Assembly: GCF_900128455.1 (NCBI RefSeq)
Contig: NZ_LT635783.1
Coordinates: forward strand, 3,780,359 to 3,844,358
Reading direction: 5' to 3'
DNA length: 64,000 bases
Source: Bacteroides mediterraneensis
GTDB lineage: Bacteria > Bacteroidota > Bacteroidia > Bacteroidales > Bacteroidaceae
Made by a program: the position numbers and the translations under genes. Below are positions 55,442 to 64,000 of the stretch, one piece after another. How positions within the stretch are numbered: position 1 is the stretch's first letter; each line of letters starts with the position of its first letter. Below the pieces are notes generated by a model. The model made no database searches. It was not told the origin of the DNA and was given only the letters and a program-made list of their open reading frames with translations.

Positions 55442-58276
55442 ATGGAATATAATTTCAGAGAAATTGAGAAAAAATGGCAGCAGAGATGGGTGGACCGGAA
55501 AACCTATAAGGTTGTCGAGGATGAATCCAAGAAAAAATTCTATGTGTTGAACATGTTCCCTTATCCTTCGGGAGCTGGCCTTCACGTAGGTCATCCGCTG
55601 GGATACATTGCCAGCGATATTTATGCACGCTACAAGCGTTTGCAAGGATTCAATGTGCTGAATCCGATGGGATACGATGCCTACGGTTTGCCTGCCGAGC
55701 AATATGCCATTCAGACGGGACAGCATCCGGCGGTTACTACTGCAGCTAATATCGCCCGTTATCGTGAGCAGCTGGACAAGATTGGTTTCTCGTTCGACTG
55801 GGACCGTGAAGTGCGTACCTGCGAGCCGGGATATTACCACTGGACGCAGTGGGCTTTCCAGAAGATGTTCAACAGCTTCTATTGCAATTCTTGTCACAAG
55901 GCTCAGCCTATCAGCAAGCTGGTGGCACATTTTGAAAAGGAAGGTACAGAAGGTCTGGATGTAGCTTGCAGTGAGGAACTGCATTTCACTGCCGAAGAGT
56001 GGAAGACTAAGACGGAAAAGGAACAGCAGGAAATCCTGATGAACTACCGTATTGCTTACCTGGGTGAGACCATGGTAAACTGGTGTCCGGCGTTGGGTAC
56101 CGTACTGGCCAACGATGAGGTGGTCGACGGGGTGTCTGAACGTGGAGGTCATCCGGTAGTACAGAAGAAGATGCGTCAGTGGTGTTTGCGTGTGTCTGCT
56201 TATGCACAGCGTCTGCTCGACGGATTGGAAACGGTGGACTGGACCGATTCTCTGAAAGAGACCCAGCGTAACTGGATTGGCCGTTCAGAAGGTACGGAAG
56301 TCCGTTTCAAGGTGAAAGACAGCGACTTGGAATTCACCATCTTTACGACCCGTGCCGATACGATGTTTGGGGTGACTTTCATGGTACTTGCACCTGAAAG
56401 TGAACTGGTTCCGCAATTGACTACCGAAGCACAGCGTGCGGAAGTAGAAGCTTACTTGGAACGCACAAAGAAACGTACCGAGCGTGAACGTATTTCTGAC
56501 CGCCGGGTAACCGGTGTATTCAGTGGCTCGTATGCCGTGAATCCGTTTACGGGTGAGTCCGTTCCGGTATGGATCAGTGATTATGTATTGGCCGGATACG
56601 GTACGGGTGCCATCATGGCCGTACCTGCACACGACAGCCGTGACTATGCGTTTGCCAAGCATTTCAATCTGCCGATTGTACCGTTGGTAGAAGGTTGCGA
56701 TGTGAGTGAGGAAAGTTTTGATGCCAAGGAAGGTATTGTCTGCAACTCTCCGAAAGCCGGTGTGACTCCTTATTGCGACTTGACTTTGAACGGTCTGACC
56801 ATCAAGGAAGCCATTGCCGCTACCAAGAAATATGTAAAAGAACATAACCTGGGGCGTGTGAAAGTGAATTTCCGCTTGCGCGACGCCATCTTCTCTCGTC
56901 AGCGTTACTGGGGTGAACCGTTCCCGGTTTACTATAAGGACGGTATGCCGTACATGATTGACGAGAACAAACTTCCATTGGAATTGCCGGAAGTTGCCAA
57001 ATTCTTGCCGACCGAAAGCGGGGAACCTCCATTGGGACATGCTACCCGTTGGGCTTGGGATGTGGAAAAAGGTGAAGTGGTGGAAAACTGCAAGATTGAC
57101 AATGTTACGGTATTCCCGCTTGAACTGAATACCATGCCGGGATTTGCCGGTTCAAGTGCTTATTATCTGCGCTACATGGATCCGCACAACGACAAGGAAC
57201 TGGTTTCTGAAAAAGCTGACCGCTACTGGCAGAATGTTGACCTCTATGTGGGAGGTACGGAACATGCGACCGGTCACTTGATTTATTCTCGTTTCTGGAA
57301 CAAGTTCTTGTTCGACCTGGGTGTCAGCATCAAGGAAGAACCGTTCCAGAAGCTGGTGAACCAAGGAATGATTCAGGGTCGAAGCAATTTTGTATATCGT
57401 ATCAAGGATACCAATACGTTTGTGTCACTGGGATTGAAAGACCAGTATGACGTGACTCCGCTGCACGTGGATGTGAACATTGTATCCAATGACGTGCTGG
57501 ATGTGGAAGCCTTCAAGAACTGGCGTCCGGAATACCACAATGCAGAATTCATCCTCGAAGACGGCAAGTACATCTGCGGTTGGGCAGTGGAAAAGATGAG
57601 TAAGTCCATGTACAACGTGGTCAATCCGGATATGATTGTAGAACGTTATGGAGCCGATACCTTGCGTATGTACGAAATGTTCCTCGGTCCGGTGGAACAG
57701 TCCAAACCGTGGGATACCAACGGTATCGACGGGGTACACCGTTTCTTGAAGAAACTCTGGAACCTGTTCTATGACCGTCAGGGCACTTTCTTGCCTGCCG
57801 AAGGAGAGGCAACCAAGGAAGAACTGAAATCCATTCATAAGCTGATTAAGAAGGTGACAGGCGATATTGAAACCTTCTCTTACAATACGTCCATCAGTGC
57901 GTTCATGATTTGTGTGAACGAGCTGACGGCCTTGAAGTGTCGCAACAAGGAAGTGATGAGCGACCTTGTGGTGCTGCTGGCTCCGTTTGCTCCTCACTTG
58001 GCAGAAGAATTGTGGGAAGCACTGGGGCATACCACTTCTGTATGTGATGCGCACTGGCCTGCATTCAACGAAGAATACCTGAAGGAAGACAGCGTGAAAT
58101 ACACCATTTCGTTCAACGGAAAGGCGCGTTTCACTATGGAATTCCCTGCCGATGCAGACAATGAAACCATCCAGGCTGCGGTAATGGCCGAAGAGCAGTC
58201 GCAGAAATGGATTGACGGTAAGACACCGAAGAAGGTGATTATTGTGCCGAAGAAGATTGTGAATATTGTACTTTGA
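55442..58276 (+). CDS. leuS: Leucyl-tRNA synthetase
   Basis: 944 residues, class I. HIGH appears as [13 protein letters not shown] (about 40-52), with a CP1 editing domain inserted (about 240-460; [17 protein letters not shown] and [19 protein letters not shown] are its conserved blocks). KMSKS is seen near residue 718 ([15 protein letters not shown]). An anticodon-binding domain and a C-terminal extension follow. A -7 box TATATTTG at 55386-55393 gives a leader of about 40 nt. No T-box or other leader element seen. Confidence 0.98.
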   Translation: MEYNFREIEKKWQQRWVDRKTYKVVEDESKKKFYVLNMFPYPSGAGLHVGHPLGYIASDIYARYKRLQGFNVLNPMGYDAYGLPAEQYAIQTGQHPAVTTAANIARYREQLDKIGFSFDWDREVRTCEPGYYHWTQWAFQKMFNSFYCNSCHKAQPISKLVAHFEKEGTEGLDVACSEELHFTAEEWKTKTEKEQQEILMNYRIAYLGETMVNWCPALGTVLANDEVVDGVSERGGHPVVQKKMRQWCLRVSAYAQRLLDGLETVDWTDSLKETQRNWIGRSEGTEVRFKVKDSDLEFTIFTTRADTMFGVTFMVLAPESELVPQLTTEAQRAEVEAYLERTKKRTERERISDRRVTGVFSGSYAVNPFTGESVPVWISDYVLAGYGTGAIMAVPAHDSRDYAFAKHFNLPIVPLVEGCDVSEESFDAKEGIVCNSPKAGVTPYCDLTLNGLTIKEAIAATKKYVKEHNLGRVKVNFRLRDAIFSRQRYWGEPFPVYYKDGMPYMIDENKLPLELPEVAKFLPTESGEPPLGHATRWAWDVEKGEVVENCKIDNVTVFPLELNTMPGFAGSSAYYLRYMDPHNDKELVSEKADRYWQNVDLYVGGTEHATGHLIYSRFWNKFLFDLGVSIKEEPFQKLVNQGMIQGRSNFVYRIKDTNTFVSLGLKDQYDVTPLHVDVNIVSNDVLDVEAFKNWRPEYHNAEFILEDGKYICGWAVEKMSKSMYNVVNPDMIVERYGADTLRMYEMFLGPVEQSKPWDTNGIDGVHRFLKKLWNLFYDRQGTFLPAEGEATKEELKSIHKLIKKVTGDIETFSYNTSISAFMICVNELTALKCRNKEVMSDLVVLLAPFAPHLAEELWEALGHTTSVCDAHWPAFNEEYLKEDSVKYTISFNGKARFTMEFPADADNETIQAAVMAEEQSQKWIDGKTPKKVIIVPKKIVNIVL

Positions 58277-58288
58277 GTTTTTTAATTG

Positions 58289-58338
58289 TCATCCGGGATA
58301 GACGGATTGGAATTTCCGTTCTGTCCCGGATGATTTTT
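58289..58338 (+). terminator. leuS terminator
   Basis: TCATCCGGGA-AGA pairs with TCT-TCCCGGATGA and is followed by TTTTT. It lies only 8 bp before the yitT start, so yitT expression may depend on readthrough. Confidence 0.85.
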
Positions 58339-58346
58339 ATTTGTGT

Positions 58347-59243
58347 ATGGAAACATTATTGAAGAAGAAATTAGGGAGAGAGTCAAGGGACTATCTGGCC
58401 ATAACCTTTGGCCTGATCTGTTATTCCATTGGCTGGGCGGCCTTCATGCTTCCGTATCAGATTACGACAGGAGGAGTGACGGGTATTGCTGCCATTATTT
58501 ATTATGCGACGGGCATTGAAATCCAGGTTTCTTATTTTGTAATCAATGCGGTTTTTCTGGGGTTTGCCTTGAAAATATTGGGTCCGAAATTCAGTATCAA
58601 GACCATTTTTGCCATTTTCATGCTGACTTTCCTGCTCTGGTTTTTCCAGATGATTCTGAAGGATGAAAACGGGAACCTGCCGCAGCTGTTGGGACCTGGA
58701 CAGGACTTCATGGCTTGTGTGATAGGAGCTGGTCTGCTGGGCTTCGGTATCGGTATTGTCTTCTGTAACAATGGAAGCACGGGAGGTACGGATATCATTG
58801 CATGGATTATCAACAAGTATAAGGACGTTACTTTGGGGCGGATGATGATGTATTGTGATATTGTCATCATTTCTTCGTGCTACTTTATCTTTCACGACTG
58901 GCGCAGGGTTTTGTTCGGCTTCTGTGTACTGTTTATCATGAGCATCGTGATTGATTATGTCATCAACAGCACACGCCAGTCTGTACAGTTCCTGATATTT
59001 TCCCGAAAGTATGAAGAGATAGCCGAGGGAATCGCTACACAAGTGGACCGTGGGGTAACATTGCTCGATGGAAAAGGCTGGTACAGCAAGCAGGACATTA
59101 AGGTTGTGGTGGTATTGGCTAAAAAGAGAGAGTCACTCGACATTTTCCGTCTGGTAAAAGACATTGATCCCAATGCGTTTATTTCACAAAGTAATGTGGT
59201 CGGAGTATACGGGGAAGGCTTTGATAAACTTAAAGTAAAATAA
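58347..59243 (+). CDS. YitT family membrane protein
   Basis: 298 residues: five or six membrane segments (GLICYSIGWAAFMLPYQ, TGGVTGIAAIIYYATG, GAGLLGFGIGIVFCNNGSTGGTDIIA) and a cytoplasmic C-terminal DUF2179 domain (ATQVDRGVTLLDGKGWYSKQ) that resembles small-ligand sensors. Function is not established. The first ATG at 58347 is used; a TTG two codons earlier is in frame. It follows leuS after a strong terminator without a clear promoter of its own. Confidence 0.88.
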   Translation: METLLKKKLGRESRDYLAITFGLICYSIGWAAFMLPYQITTGGVTGIAAIIYYATGIEIQVSYFVINAVFLGFALKILGPKFSIKTIFAIFMLTFLLWFFQMILKDENGNLPQLLGPGQDFMACVIGAGLLGFGIGIVFCNNGSTGGTDIIAWIINKYKDVTLGRMMMYCDIVIISSCYFIFHDWRRVLFGFCVLFIMSIVIDYVINSTRQSVQFLIFSRKYEEIAEGIATQVDRGVTLLDGKGWYSKQDIKVVVVLAKKRESLDIFRLVKDIDPNAFISQSNVVGVYGEGFDKLKVK

Positions 59244-59267
59244 ACATTTCCCTAAGATAATTAAAAT

Positions 59268-59320
59268 AAAAGTGGGTTTTCCCGTTTAATTTGTTTTATC
59301 GGGAAAACTTACTTTATTTT
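59268..59320 (+). terminator. yitT terminator
   Basis: AAAGTGGGTTTTCCCG pairs with CGGGAAAACTTACTTT, followed by ATTTT. Confidence 0.82.
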
Positions 59321-59352
59321 GTAGATTAAATAATGATACTTAAATCTATAGC

Positions 59353-61944
59353 GTGAAAAAAATATCCAAGTTTATTCTGATGGCAATGTGGTTCCTGACC
59401 GGTGCTTTCGGAAATTATGTGTGGGGAAAAGACTTACCTCAAGTCCGTCAGTTGCATACGGGCTGGGAATTTTCAAGGTATGGTAGTAACGAATGGTTGA
59501 CGGCTGAAGTTCCGGGTACGGTTCATCAGGATTTGTTGGCTCATGACAAACTGCCTGATCCGTTTTATGGCATGAATGAGGAGAAAATACAGTGGGTGGA
59601 AAAAGAAGACTGGCTGTATCGGACGTCGTTTGTGTTAAGCGAGGAAGAGATGAGTGCGGAGGGTGTGTTTCTGGTATTTGAAGGATTGGACACCTATGCA
59701 GACGTTTTTTTAAACGGTGCTTTGTTGTTGAAGACAGACAATATGTTTGTCGGTTATCGGAAACCTGTCAAATCCGTACTGAAAAAAGGTGAAAACAAAC
59801 TGGTGATACGTTTCCGTTCACCCATTCGGGAGGCAATGCCCCAATGGGAAAGTAACGGATTCGATTATCCGGCAGACAACGACCATTTCCCACAGAAATT
59901 AAGTGTGTTTACCCGTAAAGCCCCCTATTCTTATGGCTGGGATTGGGGAATCCGTATGGTGACCTGCGGAATCTGGCGTCCTGTGTATCTGGAGTTTGTC
60001 AATAAGGCGGTGGTAGAGGATTATTTTGTACATCAGACCTCGGTCAGTGCAGCCCGTGCAGAGGTAGACAATCAAATAGAGATAAATAATATAGGCAATG
60101 ACAGGCAGCAGGCCTTGGTCCGTGTCACTTACCGTTATCCGCGCGAAGCAGATAAGAGTATAGAGAAAAAGGTGGAGTTACAGCCGGGACGGAATACCGT
60201 GTCGCTCCCTTTGTCGGTGGAGTCGCCGCATTTGTGGATGCCCAACGGCTGGGGAGAGCCTGCGTTGTATGAGTTTGAAGCATCGGTGTGGGTCGACGGA
60301 CAGCTGGTTTCGCAGAAAAGTCATCAGATAGGGCTCCGGCAGGTACGTGTGGTACAAGAGAAGGACAAAGAGGGAATGAGTTTCTATTTTGAGGTAAACG
60401 GCGTTCCGATGTTTGCCAAAGGTACCAACCTGATTCCTTCCGATGCCTTGCTTCCGCGGGTGACTCGTGCCCGTTATGCGCGTTTGCTGGAAGATGCACA
60501 AACATCTCACATGAATATGATACGTGTATGGGGAGGAGGCATTTATGAAGATGATGCCTTCTTTGAAGAGGCCGACAAGCGGGGAATCCTCATCTGGCAG
60601 GATTTTATGTTTGCTTGTACCACGTATCCGCACGACCCGGCTTTCCTGCATAGGGTGTCGGAAGAAGCCGAATACAATATCAAACGATTGCGGAATCATG
60701 CCTCATTGGCTATGTGGTGTGGTAACAATGAGATTTATGAAGGCTTGCGTTATTGGGGCTGGAAAGAAAAATATACACCGGAAGTCTATCAGCAGATGCT
60801 GAAGGGATACGATGTGCTTTTCCGCCATCTTCTGCCGGCAAAGGTGAAAGAGCTGGATCCGGGACGATTCTATCTGGAGGGTTCTCCCTATGAGGCCAAC
60901 TGGGGAAGACCGGAAAGCTGGAAGATAGCCGACAGCCACAACTGGGGTACCTGGTATGGCCAGAAACCTTTCGAGAGCCTGGATATGGAAATTCCCCGGT
61001 TTATGAGCGAATATGGGTTTCAGGCCTTCCCGGAAATGAAAACCATCCGTACGTTTGCTTCTCCGGAAGACTATGAGCTGGAATCGCCGGTGATGAACGC
61101 ACATCAGAAGAGTACTATCGGGAATGCCTTGATAAAAAAGACGATGGCCCTCTATTATCCGGTACCTGAGAAGTTTGAGGACTTGGTGTATATGGGACTT
61201 GTCTTGCAGGGGCAGGGTATGCGTCATGGCATGGAAGCGCATCGCCGGAATCGCCCGTATTGTATGGGGAGTCTGCCTTGGCAGCTGAATGACAGTTGGC
61301 CGGTGGTTTCCTGGTCGGCCATCGACTATTATGGCAACTGGAAAGCCATGCAGTATCAAACTCGCCGGGCTTTTGCTCCGGTGCTGGTGAATGCGATTCG
61401 GGAAGGCGAGAAATTACGCGTGTACGTGTTGTCCGATTGCCTGAAGGCGGAAAAAGTGACCCTGCAACTGGAATGGACTGACTTCCAGGGAAAGGTGCGT
61501 CGTCGGCAGCAGGTAGAGAGAATGTTGCCGGTCAATGCTTCGGAAGTCTTTTATGAGGAAGACTGGCAGAAGGCTTTTGCGGCCTGTGATACGACGGCCT
61601 CCTACTTGCGTATGACGTTAAAGGGTAAACAAAGCCGGAAAGTGCTTTCGGACGAAGTGTATTATCCGGTATATCCCAAGCATCAGCATCTTCCACAAGC
61701 CAAGATTTCTTGTAAGAAAGTCCTGAAGGACGGAACTTGCGAGCTGACGTTGAAGTCCAGCCAGCTGGCCCGTGATGTATTTATAGAAATACCGGTGCAA
61801 GGAGTACGCTTTTCAGATAATTTCTTTGACCTGTTGCCGGGAGTGACAAAAAAAGTGAAGGTAACTTCGGCCGACGGAAGTCCCTTGGAAGATTTTACGG
61901 TGGAAATACATCAGCTGAGTGATATTGCAAATTCTAATTATTAA
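59353..61944 (+). CDS. Beta-mannosidase, GH2
   Basis: 863 residues with a signal peptide (FILMAMWFLTGAFGNYVWG). N-terminal galactose-binding-like domain (LHTGWEFSRYGSNEWLTAEV, PGTVHQDLL), which in this form (WDWGIRMVTCGIWRPV follows) marks GH2 mannosidases. The acid/base glutamate is in AMWCGNNEIYEGL and the nucleophile in FMSEYGFQAFPE. It removes terminal beta-linked mannose, for instance from the core of N-glycans or from mannans. The start codon is GTG at 59353; a nearby ATG is out of frame. Only 16 nt separate it from the GH20 gene, so they form an operon. Confidence 0.93.
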   Translation: MKKISKFILMAMWFLTGAFGNYVWGKDLPQVRQLHTGWEFSRYGSNEWLTAEVPGTVHQDLLAHDKLPDPFYGMNEEKIQWVEKEDWLYRTSFVLSEEEMSAEGVFLVFEGLDTYADVFLNGALLLKTDNMFVGYRKPVKSVLKKGENKLVIRFRSPIREAMPQWESNGFDYPADNDHFPQKLSVFTRKAPYSYGWDWGIRMVTCGIWRPVYLEFVNKAVVEDYFVHQTSVSAARAEVDNQIEINNIGNDRQQALVRVTYRYPREADKSIEKKVELQPGRNTVSLPLSVESPHLWMPNGWGEPALYEFEASVWVDGQLVSQKSHQIGLRQVRVVQEKDKEGMSFYFEVNGVPMFAKGTNLIPSDALLPRVTRARYARLLEDAQTSHMNMIRVWGGGIYEDDAFFEEADKRGILIWQDFMFACTTYPHDPAFLHRVSEEAEYNIKRLRNHASLAMWCGNNEIYEGLRYWGWKEKYTPEVYQQMLKGYDVLFRHLLPAKVKELDPGRFYLEGSPYEANWGRPESWKIADSHNWGTWYGQKPFESLDMEIPRFMSEYGFQAFPEMKTIRTFASPEDYELESPVMNAHQKSTIGNALIKKTMALYYPVPEKFEDLVYMGLVLQGQGMRHGMEAHRRNRPYCMGSLPWQLNDSWPVVSWSAIDYYGNWKAMQYQTRRAFAPVLVNAIREGEKLRVYVLSDCLKAEKVTLQLEWTDFQGKVRRRQQVERMLPVNASEVFYEEDWQKAFAACDTTASYLRMTLKGKQSRKVLSDEVYYPVYPKHQHLPQAKISCKKVLKDGTCELTLKSSQLARDVFIEIPVQGVRFSDNFFDLLPGVTKKVKVTSADGSPLEDFTVEIHQLSDIANSNY

Positions 61945-61960
61945 CCTTTATATTATCAAC

Positions 61961-64000
61961 ATGAGACCATTTTCAAAAATGAATTGCTTGGGGTTGGCAT
62001 TGGCAGGAATGCTGGCGACCTCGTGTGCGGATAGTCCGACTGCTGTGGCAGACTATCAGATTGTGCCGATGCCATTGGAAATCACGGCGGCATCGCAAGG
62101 CTCGTTTCTGCTGAAAAGCGGAGAAACAATTTACTATCCTGCTGGAAATGAAAAGATGAAGAAGAATGCCGAATTCCTGGCTACTTTCATCAAGGAACAG
62201 ACGGGCATTACACTGAAAACACAGGAAGGTGATAAAGAGGAGGGTATTGTGCTGAAACTAGGGTTGGAAGCTAATTCTCCAGAAGCATATCAGCTGACCG
62301 TAGACGGCAAGAAGGTGGTGATTACCGCTCCTTCGGAAGCCGGTGTGTTCTATGGTATCCAGACGTTGCGTAAGTCTGTGTCTGTACATGAAGGAGGGGG
62401 CGCCATTGAATTGCCCGCAGTAGAAATCAATGACAGTCCGCGTTTCAGTTATCGTGGAATGATGCTCGACGTAGGCCGTCACATGTTTACCGTGGATGAG
62501 ATTAAGACGTACATCGATATGCTGGCGTTGCATAACATCAACCGCTTCCACTGGCACCTTTCAGAAGACCAGGGGTGGCGTATTGAAATCAAGAAATATC
62601 CGAAACTGACCGAAATCGGTTCCAAGCGTAGTGAAACGGTTATCGGACGCAACTCGGGTGAATACGATGGAAAGCCTTACGGCGGTTTCTATACCCAGGA
62701 GCAGGCCAAGGAAATTGTGGCATACGCAGCAGAACGTTATATTACGGTGATTCCGGAAATCGACATGCCGGGACACATGCAGGCAGCTTTGGCAGCGTAT
62801 CCGGAACTGGGATGTACAGGTGGTCCGTATGAAGTATGGCGTATGTGGGGTATCTCCGACAATGTGCTTTGTGCTGGAAACGACAAGACCATCCAGTTTA
62901 TCAAGGATGTGTTGGCTGAGATTATCGACATCTTCCCTTCCAAATATATTCATGTAGGTGGCGACGAATGCCCGAAAGTGAAGTGGGAGACTTGTCCGAA
63001 GTGTCAGGCCCGTATCAAGGCTTTGGGTATCAAGGGCGACAGCAAGCACTCCAAGGAAGAATATTTGCAGAGCTATGTGATTCATGAAGCGGAGAAGTTC
63101 CTCACCGAGCATGGACGGAACATGATTGGATGGGATGAAATCCTGGAAGGTGGACTGGCTCCGAATGCCACAGTCATGTCTTGGAGAGGCGAAGCGGGAG
63201 GTATTGAAGCAGCCCGTCAGCAGCACAACGTCATCATGACGCCGAATACTTACCTGTATTTCGACTATTATCAGGCAAAGGATACCGACAATGAACCGCT
63301 GGCCATCGGTGGCTATCTCCCGATTGAAAGAGTGTACAGCTACGAACCGATGCCTGCTGCGCTTTCGCCGGAAGAACAGAAATACATCACGGGTGTGCAA
63401 GCCAATCTGTGGACCGAATACATTCCTACGCTTGCACAGGCACAGTACATGGTACTGCCGCGTATGGCAGCCCTCTGCGAAACCCAGTGGAGTGCTCCTG
63501 AAAAGAAGAAAGATTATCAGGGATTCCTGAAACGTACGGCTCGTCTGACCAAGATTTATCAGCTGAAGGGCTGGAACTATGCGACTCATATCTTTGATGT
63601 GAACGTGAATATTGTGCCCAATTCAGAAACCGGTAAACTGGATGTCAGTGCCGCTACGATTGATGAGGCTCCAATATACTATACACTCGACGGAACCGAA
63701 CCGACGGCTTCTTCTACCAAGTTTGAAGGCAGTCTGAGCATTGATGCAGCTTGTGTATTGCGCATGATGGCCGTGCGTCCGGAAGGTAATTCCCGCGTGA
63801 CGCTCGACAGCATCTCGTTCAGCAAGTCTACTGCAAAACCGATTACGATGCTGCAGCCCATCAACAAGCCTTATGAGTTCAAGGGAGCTGTAACGTTGGT
63901 AGACGGTATGACCGGTAACCGGAACTACAAGACCGGCCGCTGGATTGCGTTCTACAAGAACGATATGGAAGCTGTCATCGATTTGAAGGAAGCTACGGAA
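61961..64000 (+). CDS. Beta-N-acetylhexosaminidase, GH20 (cut by window end)
   Basis: 680 codons are visible without a stop; the 3' end lies beyond the window. Lipoprotein signal MRPFSKMNCLGLALAGML with lipobox ATSC. GH20b-like domain (about 30-150), then the TIM barrel starting FSYRGMMLDVGRHMF. The catalytic Asp-Glu pair is D335-E336 in HVGGDECPKVKW, and the aromatic sugar-site motif is WHLSEDQGWRIEI. After the barrel comes a chitobiase C-terminal-like domain (YYTLDGTEPTASS), then the start of a further beta-sandwich module. It removes terminal GlcNAc/GalNAc from glycans, complementing the beta-mannosidase upstream. Confidence 0.93.
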   Translation, partial: MRPFSKMNCLGLALAGMLATSCADSPTAVADYQIVPMPLEITAASQGSFLLKSGETIYYPAGNEKMKKNAEFLATFIKEQTGITLKTQEGDKEEGIVLKLGLEANSPEAYQLTVDGKKVVITAPSEAGVFYGIQTLRKSVSVHEGGGAIELPAVEINDSPRFSYRGMMLDVGRHMFTVDEIKTYIDMLALHNINRFHWHLSEDQGWRIEIKKYPKLTEIGSKRSETVIGRNSGEYDGKPYGGFYTQEQAKEIVAYAAERYITVIPEIDMPGHMQAALAAYPELGCTGGPYEVWRMWGISDNVLCAGNDKTIQFIKDVLAEIIDIFPSKYIHVGGDECPKVKWETCPKCQARIKALGIKGDSKHSKEEYLQSYVIHEAEKFLTEHGRNMIGWDEILEGGLAPNATVMSWRGEAGGIEAARQQHNVIMTPNTYLYFDYYQAKDTDNEPLAIGGYLPIERVYSYEPMPAALSPEEQKYITGVQANLWTEYIPTLAQAQYMVLPRMAALCETQWSAPEKKKDYQGFLKRTARLTKIYQLKGWNYATHIFDVNVNIVPNSETGKLDVSAATIDEAPIYYTLDGTEPTASSTKFEGSLSIDAACVLRMMAVRPEGNSRVTLDSISFSKSTAKPITMLQPINKPYEFKGAVTLVDGMTGNRNYKTGRWIAFYKNDMEAVIDLKEATE

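Overview
The window looks like chromosome of a gut Bacteroidales species, most likely Bacteroides/Phocaeicola. Evidence: nearly every promoter carries the Bacteroidetes -7 box TAnnTTTG, often with TTTG about 19 bp upstream. Shine-Dalgarno sequences are mostly absent. Lineage-typical genes are present (DUF4294, DUF4271, DUF3098, a BspA-like leucine-rich repeat lipoprotein, a succinate/acetate CoA-transferase, GH2 and GH20 glycosidases, and an IS1182-family element). Most of the window is ordinary core genome; the unusual material is in the gaps between genes.

Layout: 1-1250 is gene-free but holds a nested-palindrome element and a small RNA. 1.2-8.3 kb: enolase, rubrerythrin, a SulP/STAS transporter, an outer-membrane helix-hairpin-helix/beta-barrel protein and a DUF4294 protein. 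8.3-15 kb: a SpoU methyltransferase, nadA, tRNA-Asp, a small EamA protein, a PepSY-like protein, an LRR lipoprotein and an MBL-fold lipoprotein. 15-24.5 kb: mutS with a radical SAM gene, a flavin reductase, ppk1-ppx, a metallophosphoesterase/glycosyltransferase pair and an orphan HicB-like protein. 24.9-26.8 kb: an IS1182-family insertion next to tRNA-Gln. 27-30 kb: a tricorn-like S41 protease. 30.5-35.4 kb: LOG-DUF4271-hemD and rnpA-yidD-tatD-tyrS. 35.4-42 kb: a tripartite RND efflux operon with a divergent AraC regulator. 42-49 kb: metK behind a SAM-II-like riboswitch, then methyltransferase-ftsX-DUF3098-uppP-truB-queA-folK. 49-64 kb: PspC, miaB, a CoA-transferase, GH2 enzymes, leuS, yitT and a GH20 beta-hexosaminidase cut by the window end.

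Two repeat systems stand out. (i) Three near-identical 62-nt RNA genes (1009-1070 minus, 5462-5523 plus, 10440-10501 plus). Each has its own promoter with exactly 19 bp between TTTG and TAnnTTTG, and each ends in an intrinsic terminator whose stem shows one compensatory base-pair change. The 5' half is the reverse complement of what looks like a Bacteroides translation start region, so an antisense role is plausible. (ii) Four about 100-bp elements (701-803, 10584-10683, 24694-24793, 49238-49337). Each has an outer inverted repeat enclosing three palindromes of the type GGAAAC-RTAC-GTTTCC. Structure is kept while sequence drifts, and a single strand would fold like a cloverleaf.

Smaller regulatory observations: a perfect 7-1-7 PerR/Fur-type dyad over the rubrerythrin promoter, a SAM-II-like aptamer at metK, and paired direct repeats between the AraC gene and the efflux operon. 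All functions are inferred from sequence recognition; no searches were run.
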